From IMG/VR virus record IMGVR_UViG_3300030329_003088, positions 1 through 22,924 of that record: a stretch of 22,924 nt of DNA; one strand, 5' to 3'. Source of the DNA: a virus. How positions within the stretch are numbered: position 1 is the stretch's first letter; the number at the start of each line of letters is the position of its first letter. Shown piece after piece: positions 1 to 8,219 of the stretch. The notes under the pieces were generated by a model. The model did no database searches and was not told the DNA's origin. It saw only the letters and a list, made by a program, of their open reading frames with translations. The translations under genes and the position numbers were made by a program.

Positions 1-1108
1 TATCCCAATGGAATGGAACTACGAAGGATTTATTGATGAGTACGGAATTCCAGTATTTGATACACCTGACGTCGATGTGTTCGGCCCAGACGGTGAACTA
101 ATAGACATAGGTATAATTGAGCATTGGCAAAACGAAGCCGACGGTTTAAAAGGAGATCACGATGCGTTAAACGAGTTTTACAGACAGTTTCCTAAAACTA
201 CAGAGCACGCGTTTAGAGATGAGGCGAAAGGAAGTATATTTAACTTAGTGAAAATATACGAGCAGATAGATTATAATGAAGAGATGTCTAGAACTCTTGG
301 TATTACAAAAGGTAATTTTCAGTGGGTTAATGGAGTAAAAGATACACAAGTTATATTTTACCCAGATCAACAAGGAAGATTTAATTTAAGTTGGGTTCCG
401 CCTCAACAATTACAAAATAGAGTGGTTCTTAAAAATGGTATAAAGTATCCTGGTAATGAACACATGGGAGCGTTCGGTTGTGACTCTTATGATATATCAG
501 GGACCGTAGATGGTCAAGGCTCTAAAGGAGCATTGCATGGATTGACTAGATTTAGTATGGAAGATGCTCCAGCTAATAGTTTCTTTTTAGAGTACTTATC
601 AAGACCACCTACGGCTGAAATATTCTTTGAAGATGTTTTAATGGCGTTAGTATTTTACGGTATGCCAATACTCGCAGAGAATAACAAACCTCGATTATTA
701 TACTATTTAAGACGTAGAGGTTATAGAGGATTCAGTATGAATCGACCGGATAAAGTTTGGAATAAATTATCCGTAGCAGAAAAAGAAGTTGGGGGTATTC
801 CAAATTCAAGTGAAGATATAAAACAAGCTCATGCCGCAGCGATTGAGATGTATATTCAAGATCATATAGGCATGAAACAAGATGGATCATTTGGAGACAT
901 GTATTTTAATACCACTTTAAACGAATGGACTAGATTTGATATAACAAAGCGTACAAAGTTTGATGCTACTATAAGTTCGGGTCTAGCTATAATGGCTAAT
1001 AATAGACATTTGTATGCTCCAAACGCAAAGATAGAAAAACCAAAACTAAATATAAATATCGCTAAGTATTCAAATAAAGGTGATATGTCAAGAATAATTA
1101 AAAATTAA
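1..1108 (+). CDS. terL: Terminase large subunit, C-terminal nuclease part (5' end outside window)
   Basis: The frame is open from the left edge (first full codon at 2) to TAA at 1106-1108, so the ATG at 8 is internal and the N-terminal ATPase domain lies off-window. TerL is the packaging motor that cuts concatemeric DNA and pumps it through the portal. The visible part looks like the RNase H-fold nuclease domain. A hydrophobic strand ending in Asp (FGCDSYDISG, Asp codon 482-484) is a plausible first metal ligand. The acidic pair in FFEDVLMALV (codons 629-634) is a plausible second, and the Asp in KFDATISSGLA (962-964) a third. Their spacing of about 50 and 110 codons suits a TerL nuclease. 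The portal gene starts 2 bp downstream, the usual partner order. The metal-ligand assignment is inference; the terminase call rests on the fold pattern and position. Confidence 0.85.
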   Translation, partial: IPMEWNYEGFIDEYGIPVFDTPDVDVFGPDGELIDIGIIEHWQNEADGLKGDHDALNEFYRQFPKTTEHAFRDEAKGSIFNLVKIYEQIDYNEEMSRTLGITKGNFQWVNGVKDTQVIFYPDQQGRFNLSWVPPQQLQNRVVLKNGIKYPGNEHMGAFGCDSYDISGTVDGQGSKGALHGLTRFSMEDAPANSFFLEYLSRPPTAEIFFEDVLMALVFYGMPILAENNKPRLLYYLRRRGYRGFSMNRPDKVWNKLSVAEKEVGGIPNSSEDIKQAHAAAIEMYIQDHIGMKQDGSFGDMYFNTTLNEWTRFDITKRTKFDATISSGLAIMANNRHLYAPNAKIEKPKLNINIAKYSNKGDMSRIIKN

Positions 1109-1110
1109 AT

Positions 1111-3528
1111 ATGGCTGAGTCAGTTGTAAAAAATTATTTTCCAAGTCAAGTTGTTAGTGATGCAGAGAAGCTTAGCTATGATTACGGACTAAAAGTTGCT
1201 AAAGCAATTGAGCAAGAGTGGTTTCATAATGATAGACAAGGTAATAGATACACTACAAACAAAAATAACTTTCATAGTTTAAGATTGTACGCTAGAGGCG
1301 AGCAGTCAATTCAAAAGTATAAGGATGAGTTGTCTATTAATGGCGATTTGTCCTATCTTAATTTAGATTGGAAACCAGTTCCAATTATACCTAAATTTGT
1401 AGATATTGTTGTTAACGGAATAGCTGAAAGAACTTATGATATAAAGGCGGTTTCTCAAGATCCATTTGGTGTTAGTAAAAGAACAGCGTATATGGAATCT
1501 ATACTTGCGGATATGCGCTCTCAAGAGTTAAATGATTTTGCTCAAGAAGCTTTTGGTATAAATTTGTACGAAAACGCCAAAGAAACGTTACCAGATTCTC
1601 AAGAAGAATTAGATTTACACATGCAGTTAAATTACAAGCAAGCTGCAGAAATCGCGGAAGAGCAAGCGCTTAACGTTTTGATGGAAGGTAGTGACTACGA
1701 ACTTATAAAGAAAAGATTTTATTATGATTTAACAACTATAGGAATTGGTGCGGTAAAAACATCTTTTAACACGTCTGAGGGTGTTGTTGTTGATTATGTT
1801 GATCCTGTAGATCTTGTTTACTCCTATACAGATTCTCCTTATTTCGACGATATATATTATGTTGGTGAAGTTAAAAGTGTTCCAATAAACGAATTAGCAA
1901 AACAATTTCCGCATTTAGAACATGAAGATTTAGAAGAAATAATTAATTCATCATCTAATCATTCTGATTATAATTCTGGTAAATGGAGAGTTGATGACGA
2001 CAATAATAAAGTTAGAATTCTGTACTTTAATTATAAAACTTATATGAACGAGGTTTATAAAGTTAAAGAAACTAGTACTGGTGCTGATAAAATAATACCT
2101 AAAGATGATACTTTCGATCCGCCAGAAAATTTAGAGGGTGGTTATAGTAAATTACTAAGAAGTATAGAGTGTTTGTACGATGGTGCTTTAATACTTGGAA
2201 CTAACAAATTGTTAAAGTGGGAAATGGCATCGAATATGATGCGACCGAAAAGTGACTTTACTAGGGTGAAAATGAATTATGCTATTTGTGCTCCTAGAAT
2301 GTATCAAGGTAGAATAGAATCTTTAGTTGGTCGTATTACGGGTTTTGCTGACATGATTCAATTAACACATTTAAAGATACAACAAGTAATGGCTAGAATG
2401 GTTCCAGACGGTGTTTATCTTGACGCTGATGGTTTAGCCGAGATAGACTTAGGTAATGGAACCAACTACAATCCACAAGAAGCGCTAAACATGTTCTTCC
2501 AAACTGGTTCTGTTATAGGTAGATCATTTACGCAAGATGGAGATATGAATCCAGGTAAAGTGCCGATTCAAGAAATTACATCTGGTTCAGGTGGTAATAA
2601 ACTACAAGCGCTTATAGGTAACTATAATTATTACTTACAAATGATAAGAGATGTAACCGGGTTAAACGAAGCTAGAGATGGTAGTATGCCAGATAAAAAC
2701 GCTCTAGTTGGTGTTCAGAAATTAGCAGCGGCAAATTCTAACACTGCTACTAGACACATTTTACAATCAGGTTTGTTTTTAACAACTGAAGTGGCAGAAT
2801 GTTTGTCCCTTAGAATATCTGATATTATAGAGTATTCTCCAACTAGAGACGCGTTTATTCAAGCGATTGGTGCTCATAATGTCGCTACGCTAGAAGAAAT
2901 GTCGAGTTTACATTTATATGATTTTGGTATATTTATAGATTTAATGCCAGATGAAGAAGAAAAAATGTTATTAGAAAACAATATACAACAAGCTTTGTCA
3001 CAACAAAGTATAGATTTAGAAGACGCTATTGATCTTAGAGAAATAAAGAATGTTAAATTAGCAAATCAAATGCTAAAAATAAGAAGAAGAAAAAAGCAAG
3101 AAAAAGATCAAATAATGCAACAACAAAATATTCAAGCTCAAGCAGAGGCTAATATGCAAACACAACAAGCTTCGGCAGAGTTAGAAGTACAAAAAAACCA
3201 AGCTAAAGTTCAAGCTGATGCTCAGTTAGAGCAAATGAAAGCACAAATAGAATCTCAAAAAATGACACAAGAGGTTGAGCATAAAAAAGAACTTATGGAA
3301 TTAGAGTTTATGTACAATATGCAGTTAAAAAGTATAGAGACAGAAGGTCAAAAAACAAAAGAAAAAGAAAAAGAAGATCGTAAAGACGAAAGAACTAGGA
3401 TTCAAGCAACTCAACAAAGTGAATTAATTGATCAGAGAAATACTGGTAGACCACCTAAAAACTTTGAGTCTGCAGGTAATGATATACTTAGCGGAGACTT
3501 TGATTTAGGTGCATTTGATCCTAGATAA
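1111..3528 (+). CDS. Portal protein (head-tail connector ring subunit)
   Basis: An 805-residue protein directly after terminase and before the scaffold/capsid pair, the standard portal position. Portals form the dodecameric ring at one capsid vertex through which DNA enters and leaves. The body (about residues 1-640) is mixed alpha/beta with no catalytic motif. Residues about 640-775 are a long, highly charged, Gln/Glu/Lys-rich stretch (QQQNIQAQAEANMQTQQ and onward) that should form a continuous coiled coil, matching the C-terminal helical barrel of long podovirus portals. The tail end is flexible (RPPKNFESAGND then a short acidic end). The length is close to that of crAss-like and P22-type portals and much longer than siphovirus ones. 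ATG 1111 is preceded by an A-rich leader with no Shine-Dalgarno. No other function fits as well. Confidence 0.85.
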   Translation: MAESVVKNYFPSQVVSDAEKLSYDYGLKVAKAIEQEWFHNDRQGNRYTTNKNNFHSLRLYARGEQSIQKYKDELSINGDLSYLNLDWKPVPIIPKFVDIVVNGIAERTYDIKAVSQDPFGVSKRTAYMESILADMRSQELNDFAQEAFGINLYENAKETLPDSQEELDLHMQLNYKQAAEIAEEQALNVLMEGSDYELIKKRFYYDLTTIGIGAVKTSFNTSEGVVVDYVDPVDLVYSYTDSPYFDDIYYVGEVKSVPINELAKQFPHLEHEDLEEIINSSSNHSDYNSGKWRVDDDNNKVRILYFNYKTYMNEVYKVKETSTGADKIIPKDDTFDPPENLEGGYSKLLRSIECLYDGALILGTNKLLKWEMASNMMRPKSDFTRVKMNYAICAPRMYQGRIESLVGRITGFADMIQLTHLKIQQVMARMVPDGVYLDADGLAEIDLGNGTNYNPQEALNMFFQTGSVIGRSFTQDGDMNPGKVPIQEITSGSGGNKLQALIGNYNYYLQMIRDVTGLNEARDGSMPDKNALVGVQKLAAANSNTATRHILQSGLFLTTEVAECLSLRISDIIEYSPTRDAFIQAIGAHNVATLEEMSSLHLYDFGIFIDLMPDEEEKMLLENNIQQALSQQSIDLEDAIDLREIKNVKLANQMLKIRRRKKQEKDQIMQQQNIQAQAEANMQTQQASAELEVQKNQAKVQADAQLEQMKAQIESQKMTQEVEHKKELMELEFMYNMQLKSIETEGQKTKEKEKEDRKDERTRIQATQQSELIDQRNTGRPPKNFESAGNDILSGDFDLGAFDPR

Positions 3529-3547
3529 ATTATTTATTAATTATTAT

Positions 3548-3566
3548 TATATTATATTATGGCAAA
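3548..3566 (+). repeat. 19-bp direct repeat over start codon, copy 1
   Basis: TATATTATATTATGGCAAA, spanning the start of the acidic 400-residue gene, is found again exactly at 6334-6352 over the start of the 298-residue gene. The shared part includes the ATG and the first two and a half codons, so this is either a conserved initiation/late-promoter element or a trace of copying of a gene start. Confidence 0.7.
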
Positions 3567-4761
3567 AAAGAAAAAAGAAGAAGTAGTAGAACAGACTACT
3601 GAACAACCAAAATTAGATGATAAAGTTGAAAAGTTAACAGTTAAGAAAAAATCAATGAAGAAACTTACTGAAGACGAGCAACCCATCAAAATTGATTTAA
3701 GTAAACTACCAAAAGAAAAGCAAGATGAGCAACCAGTTGATAATGCGGAAACCGAGGAAGTTAAAGAAGAGGTTATTGAAGAAACGACTAGTGAAGAAGA
3801 GGTTGCTGAACAGTCTCCAGAAGAAAATACTGAAACACCTATTTTAGAAGAAATAACAGATGAAGAAGTTGAAGAGCAAGTTGAAGAACTAGCAGAAGAA
3901 GCTCAAGAAGCTATAGCTGAAGCAGAAGCAACAGGTGAACCAGTTCCAGAAAATATTCAAAAATTGATGGATTTTATGAAAGAAACTGGTGGTGATTTAG
4001 AAGATTATGTAAGACTTAATCAAGATTATAATAAGTTAGATGATCAAGATTTGTTATATGAATACTATAAACAAACAAAACCCCATCTAAATGCAGAAGA
4101 AATTAACTTCCTTATGGAAGATACGTTCTCTTACGATGAAGAAATCGATGAAGAAAGAGATATACGTAGAAAAAAATTAGCGAGAAAAGAGCAAGTTGCT
4201 AACGCTAAAGCCCATCTGGACGGGCAAAAGTCCAAATACTATGAAGACATCAAAGCTGGGTCAAAGTTGACTCAAGAACAACAAAAAGCTGTTGATTTCT
4301 TTAATAGATATAACAAGGAAACAGAGGAAAACCAAAAAACAGCAGATAAACAAACAAGGAATTTCTTAAACAAAACTGATCAAGTATTTAATAACAATTT
4401 TAAAGGTTTTGAATATAACATTGGTGATAAGAGATTTAGGTTTAACGTAAAAGAAGCTGGAAAGATAAAAGAAACCCAAAGTGACATCAATAATTTTATC
4501 AAAAAGTTTTTGAATAAAAATAATATGATGGAAGACGCTAAAGGTTATCATAAATCTCTTTATACAGCTATGAACGCTGATGCTGTTGCTAACCACTTTT
4601 ATGAGCAAGGTAAAGCTGATGCTTTAAAAGATAGTGTTGCTAAAGCCAAGAATGTTGACATGAGTCCTAGACAAAGTCACGGAAAAGTTGAAACAAGTGG
4701 GTTTAAGTTCAAAGTGGTTGGAGATGATTCTTCTGATTTTAAGTTTAAAGTTAAAAAATAG
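3559..4761 (+). CDS. Acidic, coiled-coil protein in the scaffold position (putative capsid scaffolding protein)
   Basis: 400 residues between portal and major capsid genes. It opens with MAKKKKEEVVEQ, then residues about 20-130 are almost all Glu/Asp/Lys/Gln/Thr with few hydrophobics, predicted disordered or helical. The middle (about 130-330) is helical and charged, with LMDFMKETGGDLEDYVRLN as a more ordered part. The C-terminus has two copies of FKFKV (residues 382-386 and 394-398) flanking an acidic GDDSSD linker and ends in Lys-Lys. Scaffolding proteins are typically acidic, helical and carry a short basic C-terminal end that binds the coat protein, and they sit just before the coat gene; that family knowledge is the basis of the call. 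Start ATG 3559 follows an A/T-only leader. A decoration or cargo role is possible. Confidence 0.6.
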   Translation: MAKKKKEEVVEQTTEQPKLDDKVEKLTVKKKSMKKLTEDEQPIKIDLSKLPKEKQDEQPVDNAETEEVKEEVIEETTSEEEVAEQSPEENTETPILEEITDEEVEEQVEELAEEAQEAIAEAEATGEPVPENIQKLMDFMKETGGDLEDYVRLNQDYNKLDDQDLLYEYYKQTKPHLNAEEINFLMEDTFSYDEEIDEERDIRRKKLARKEQVANAKAHLDGQKSKYYEDIKAGSKLTQEQQKAVDFFNRYNKETEENQKTADKQTRNFLNKTDQVFNNNFKGFEYNIGDKRFRFNVKEAGKIKETQSDINNFIKKFLNKNNMMEDAKGYHKSLYTAMNADAVANHFYEQGKADALKDSVAKAKNVDMSPRQSHGKVETSGFKFKVVGDDSSDFKFKVKK

Positions 4762-4792
4762 AAAACAAATAACAATTTAAAATTAAAAAATT

Positions 4793-6271
4793 ATGTCATT
4801 AATTACTAATGGTGGTTCGTTAAACCAAGTGCCTGGAGCGATTCAGGGTGAAACGCTTAACACGAACTACTTAGATTTTGCTGCCGGTACAGCGGATTGG
4901 GCAGCGCAATATCTACCTGAGGTAATGGAAAAAGAAGCTGAAGTTTTCGGTAATAGAACAATTTCAGGATTTTTATCTCAAGTAGGTGCAGAAGAGCCAA
5001 TGAGCTCGGACCAAGTTGTTTGGTCAGAACAAGGAAGATTACATCTAGCTTATACAGCGGATATTACTCACTTAACTGCTGGTACTGCAGCGGGTGGTAG
5101 AATAACAATTATTGATCACATCGATACTAACGCAGCTTACGTTGCTAATACACATGGTATACGACCTGGTGATACAGTTCTTTTAGCTACATCAGCTGGT
5201 ACTCTTAAGTGTTATGTAGAAGCTGCGGCTAACGGTTCTAACATTGTAGATGTTGTTCCTTATACTCAAGCTAACTTAGGTTCTGCTGGTGTAACAATGG
5301 TAACTGGATCAGAAAACGCGAGAGTATTCGTTTATGGTTCTGAATTTGTTAAAGGTGCGGCTGGTAGAACAATGTCTAACATTGCTTCACACGTAACTCT
5401 TAGCAACAAACCTATTATCTTAAAAGATTACTACGAAGTATCAGGTTCTGATACAGCTCAAATCGGTTGGGTTGAAGTAAGTGGAGAAGATGGTCAATCA
5501 GGTTATTTCTGGTATTTAAAATCTGCTGGAGAAACTAGATCTCGTTTTTCAGATTACTTAGAAACAGCTATGCTTGAAGGTGAGTTAGATACAAGTGGTG
5601 CTACATCTGGTGTTGATACTGCTTTAGGAGTTGCTGGTAACAGTGTTGGTACAGAAGGTTTGTTTGCAGCTGTTAGAGATAGAGGTAATTCAACTGGTGG
5701 TATCACTGGTACTAGTGCTGCGCAAGATTTAGCGGAGTTTGATGCTATCTTAGCTGAGTTTGATTCTCAAGGCGCTATTGAAGAGTATATGATGTTTGTT
5801 GATAGAACTACATCTCTAGCGATTGACGATATGCTAGGTTCAATGAATTCTTATGGAGCTGGTGGTACTTCTTACGGAGTATTTAACAACTCTGCAGATA
5901 TGGCTCTTAATTTAGGATTTACTGGTTTCCGTAGAGGTTCTTATGATTTCTACAAATCAGATTTCAAATATCTAAATCAGAAAGATGGTAGAGGCGCTAT
6001 CAATGCTATAGCTACAGGTGATGCAATTAGAGGGGTTATGATTCCTGCTGGTGTATCTTCTGTTTATGATCAAGCAATGGGTAGAAATATTAAGCGTCCA
6101 TTCTTACACGTACGTTATAGAGCTTCACAAGCTGATAACAGAAAGTATAAGTCTTGGGTTGTTGGTTCTGTTGGAGCAATGACTAGCGGTGATGATACTA
6201 TGCAAATGCATTTCTTATCAGAAAGATGTTTAGTTACACAAGGTGCAAATAACTTTATGTTATTAAGCTAA
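4793..6271 (+). CDS. Major capsid protein (HK97-type fold expected)
   Basis: 492 residues. The sequence has the features of a tailed-phage coat protein: an N-terminal helix-rich arm (residues about 20-60, ending in RTISGFLSQVG), a shoulder sheet around 75-95 (VVWSEQGRLHLAYTADITHL), and a long segment of alternating strands and helices. The C-terminal sheet (about 435-490, PFLHVRYRASQADNRKYKSW then VVGSVGA) ends in QGANNFML. Residues about 100-185 form a separate beta-rich stretch (GIRPGDTVLL and IVDVVPYTQANL) that reads like an inserted surface domain. Position after portal and scaffold and before a strong terminator fits the most abundantly made virion protein. Base usage is slightly richer in GCT/GGT codons than the neighbours, as expected for high expression. 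No protease is visible nearby, so a cleaved N-terminal delta domain is not indicated. Confidence 0.85.
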   Translation: MSLITNGGSLNQVPGAIQGETLNTNYLDFAAGTADWAAQYLPEVMEKEAEVFGNRTISGFLSQVGAEEPMSSDQVVWSEQGRLHLAYTADITHLTAGTAAGGRITIIDHIDTNAAYVANTHGIRPGDTVLLATSAGTLKCYVEAAANGSNIVDVVPYTQANLGSAGVTMVTGSENARVFVYGSEFVKGAAGRTMSNIASHVTLSNKPIILKDYYEVSGSDTAQIGWVEVSGEDGQSGYFWYLKSAGETRSRFSDYLETAMLEGELDTSGATSGVDTALGVAGNSVGTEGLFAAVRDRGNSTGGITGTSAAQDLAEFDAILAEFDSQGAIEEYMMFVDRTTSLAIDDMLGSMNSYGAGGTSYGVFNNSADMALNLGFTGFRRGSYDFYKSDFKYLNQKDGRGAINAIATGDAIRGVMIPAGVSSVYDQAMGRNIKRPFLHVRYRASQADNRKYKSWVVGSVGAMTSGDDTMQMHFLSERCLVTQGANNFMLLS

Positions 6272-6282
6272 TCATTTATATT

Positions 6283-6320
6283 AAGGAGTTGGGGCTTAGT
6301 CCCCAACCCCTTTATTTTTT
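6283..6320 (+). terminator. Rho-independent terminator after the major capsid gene
   Basis: Arms 6283-6294 and 6301-6312 pair over 12 positions with one A-C mismatch (AAGGAGTTGGGG against CCCCAACCCCTT), a 6-base loop CTTAGT, then TTATTTTTT. It stands in a 73-bp gap, 11 bp after the capsid stop codon. It is by far the most G/C-rich run in any gap of this window. It probably ends or attenuates the transcript that carries terminase to capsid. Confidence 0.9.
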
Positions 6321-6333
6321 ATTAATTTTATTA

Positions 6334-6352
6334 TATATTATATTATGGCAAA
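6334..6352 (+). repeat. 19-bp direct repeat over start codon, copy 2
   Basis: Identical to 3548-6566-style element at 3548-3566: an alternating A/T leader plus ATGGCAAA. It lies 14 bp after the terminator T-tract, so if it contains a promoter it would restart transcription for the following genes. No Bacteroidota-type TAnnTTTG box is visible in the gap. Confidence 0.65.
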
Positions 6353-7241
6353 GAAAACAAAAAAAGTTACAAAAAAAGCAGAAGATGATTTCTTGGATAG
6401 TTTTCCAATGAAGGATTCTAAAGAAACGGTTGTAGAGCAAGAAGTTGTAGAACAACCTAAGGTTAATGTAGATCCAAATATCCCAAAACCACCAAAAGAT
6501 ACAAAACCTATTTTTAAAGATGGTTGGGAATTAAAAGATAGAACATACTATTTAAAAGGTAGTGCTAAACCTTTAGCTAGAATACTAAGAAGTAGTGGTT
6601 TGTATTGGTTTGACGAAGAAAAAGGTTATGAAAGAGAAGTAAAATATTGCGAAAATCAAAACACATGCCTTGTAGACGAGATGAAAGGTGAACAAAGAAT
6701 GTCACACGTTATTTTTAGAGGCGGCATTTTACACGTACCAAAAGAGAAATCTATATTACAAAAGTTTTTATCTTTATATCATCCACATAAAGATAAAGTA
6801 TATTACGAGCATAAGCCAGCTGTACAAGCGGCTTCAGAGATAGATATATTAGAGGTTGAAATTGAAGCGTTAAATGCGGCTCAAAGTTTAGATATCGATA
6901 TGGTAGAAGCTATAATGAGAGTAGAAGTTGGTTCTAAGGTATCAGAGATGAGTTCTAAAGAACTTAAACGAGATGTATTACTTTATGCTAAAAGAAACCC
7001 TGCATTGTTCTTAGAATTAGTTAGCGATGAAAATGTTATACTTAGGAACTTTGGTATTAAAGCGGTTGAAAGCAATATAATAGAACTATCACAAGACCAA
7101 AGAACATTTACTTGGGCTTCTAATGGTAGAAAACTATTAAATGTCCCGTTTGACGAACACCCTTACTCGGCTTTAGCGCAGTGGTTTAAAACTGATGAAG
7201 GTATGGAAATCTACTCTAATATAGAGAAAAGATTAAGATAA
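6345..7241 (+). CDS. Unknown virion-region protein, 298 residues, Lys-rich N-terminus
   Basis: I do not recognise a named family. The N-terminus (MAKKTKKVTKKAEDD, then KETVVEQEVVEQPK) is a charged, disordered-looking 60-residue tail similar in style to the start of the acidic protein at 3559. The folded part begins near residue 60 with GWELKDRTYYLKGSAKPL and continues with YWFDEEKGYEREVKYC and a CLVDEMKGEQ stretch. It then passes into helices (about 165-225, IDILEVEIEALNAAQSLDID) and ends with an aromatic C-terminus (ALAQWFKTDEGMEIYSNIE). No transmembrane segment or catalytic motif is seen. The position between capsid and ring proteins suggests a capsid accessory or connector-assembly role; that is inference only. 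A terminator-like hairpin follows 13 bp after its stop. Confidence 0.8.
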   Translation: MAKKTKKVTKKAEDDFLDSFPMKDSKETVVEQEVVEQPKVNVDPNIPKPPKDTKPIFKDGWELKDRTYYLKGSAKPLARILRSSGLYWFDEEKGYEREVKYCENQNTCLVDEMKGEQRMSHVIFRGGILHVPKEKSILQKFLSLYHPHKDKVYYEHKPAVQAASEIDILEVEIEALNAAQSLDIDMVEAIMRVEVGSKVSEMSSKELKRDVLLYAKRNPALFLELVSDENVILRNFGIKAVESNIIELSQDQRTFTWASNGRKLLNVPFDEHPYSALAQWFKTDEGMEIYSNIEKRLR

Positions 7242-7253
7242 TAACCCATAGTG

Positions 7254-7283
7254 AGCAGCCACTCTATTTGGGGTGGCTGTTTT
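7254..7283 (+). terminator. Hairpin with T-tract after the 298-residue gene (weak terminator/attenuator)
   Basis: Arms 7254-7262 and 7273-7281 pair over 9 positions with one G-T pair (AGCAGCCAC against GTGGCTGTT), with a 10-base loop and then TTTT inside GTTTTACT. The T-tract is shorter than that of the 6283 terminator, so read-through into the following small gene is likely. A GTG that could open a longer version of the next gene lies inside this hairpin region, which argues against its use as a start. Confidence 0.75.
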
Positions 7284-7301
7284 ACTATAAAATTAAATAT
7301 T

Positions 7302-7466
7302 ATGAAATCAAAAGGATTAGGAGATACAATAGAAAAATTTACAAAAGCAACTGGTATAAAATCTTTTACGAACTTTTTACACCAAAACGGTTTAATTAAA
7401 GATTGTGGTTGTAATAAAAGGAAAGAAGCTTTAAATAAAGCTGTTCCATATAAAAACAAAAAATAG
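7302..7466 (+). CDS. 54-residue Cys microprotein with DCGC motif
   Basis: The protein begins MKSKGLGDTIEKFTKATGIK, continues with a short helix (SFTNFLHQNGLI) and then KDCGCNKRKEALNKAVPY, ending in a Lys-rich tail. I chose ATG 7302, after the A-rich leader TAAAATTAAATATT, over the in-frame GTG at 7251 because the latter lies within a hairpin. The adjacent cysteines in DCGC (Cys35 and Cys37) followed by basic residues could bind metal or form a disulfide. From memory, small proteins of this build (GLGDTIEK...DCGCxxRKExLN) recur in marine phage genomes without known function; this was not searched. It is made with the ring-protein gene only 2 bp downstream, so a virion or assembly role is plausible. 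Two cysteines alone cannot complete a classical zinc site in a monomer. Confidence 0.75.
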   Translation: MKSKGLGDTIEKFTKATGIKSFTNFLHQNGLIKDCGCNKRKEALNKAVPYKNKK

Positions 7467-7468
7467 AT

Positions 7469-8215
7469 ATGATAAGTGTAGATACAATATACCAAAGAGT
7501 ATTAGCGTCGGCTAATAAAGAACAAAGAGGATATGTTACTCCTCAAGAATTCAACTTATTTGCTAACCAAGCTCAAATGGATATATTTGATCAATATTTT
7601 TATGACACAGATAAATTTAGTAGGGTTCATGGTAATGAAACTGAAACATCAGATATGCTAGATATTTTAAATGAAAAAATTGATATTTTTGAAATTAAAA
7701 ATATAGGTGTCACTGGTGGTACAATTTTACCATCTCCACCGTTTTTCGCCGAAATATATAGATTAAGTAATATAATGCTTACGACGGCAACTGGACAAAA
7801 TTATCAAGTAGAAAGAGTAAGCGAAAAAGAATGGTTAACAGCACAAAATACTTTGCTAGCGCAACCTAGAACTGAAAGACCTATATATATTAGAGATGGT
7901 AAAAATGCTGGTGGACAAGATTTAATTAGAGTATTTGGACACAATCCAAACACTGGAACTTTTGCGCAGATAACATTAGGTGTAACTTGTAATTATATAA
8001 GAAGACCAATTTCTGCAAATTGGGCATATACCGTTGTTAACGGTTACGCGCAATACAATGCTACAAATTCTATAAACTTTGAGTTACATCCTTCTGAAGA
8101 AAATAATTTAGTTAACAAAATATTACAATTAGCTGGAATAGTAACTAGAGATACTAATTTATACCAAATAGCTGCACAAGAAGAAATAAAAGATATTCAA
8201 CAAGAAAAATCATAA
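7469..8215 (+). CDS. Head-tail connector / ring (adaptor) protein, first of two
   Basis: 248 residues starting MISVDTIYQRVLASANKEQR. The N-terminal half is helical and repeats the look of phage adaptor proteins: a helix, a short turn with Pro (GYVTPQEFNLFANQAQMDIF), then a long helix and a strand-rich C-terminal half (IRVFGHNPNTGTFAQITLGV, CNYIRRPISANW). The sequence ends in a helix (ENNLVNKILQLAGIV and a charged tail). Adaptor/ring proteins dock under the portal and form the neck of short tails. The call rests on this helical start, the size and the position between the capsid block and the nozzle gene, in the same order as in crAss-like phages. No enzymatic motif is present. ATG 7469 follows the previous stop by 2 bp, so translation may be coupled. 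Confidence 0.6.
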   Translation: MISVDTIYQRVLASANKEQRGYVTPQEFNLFANQAQMDIFDQYFYDTDKFSRVHGNETETSDMLDILNEKIDIFEIKNIGVTGGTILPSPPFFAEIYRLSNIMLTTATGQNYQVERVSEKEWLTAQNTLLAQPRTERPIYIRDGKNAGGQDLIRVFGHNPNTGTFAQITLGVTCNYIRRPISANWAYTVVNGYAQYNATNSINFELHPSEENNLVNKILQLAGIVTRDTNLYQIAAQEEIKDIQQEKS

Positions 8216-8219
8216 ATAA

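Noticed and set aside
4366-4608. Antisense open frame inside the scaffold-position gene
   Set aside because: Shadow of Lys/Phe-rich codons; no start context.
6272-6344. Bacteroidota-type promoter (TAnnTTTG box) in the gap after the capsid terminator and in other gaps
   Set aside because: No such box is present in any gap; the A/T-only sequence is compatible with many weak matches, so no promoter is called.
7251-7301. Possible longer start (GTG 7251) for the 54-residue gene
   Set aside because: The extension lies in the hairpin region, lacks an A-rich leader and adds unconserved-looking residues; ATG 7302 has the same leader type as its neighbours.
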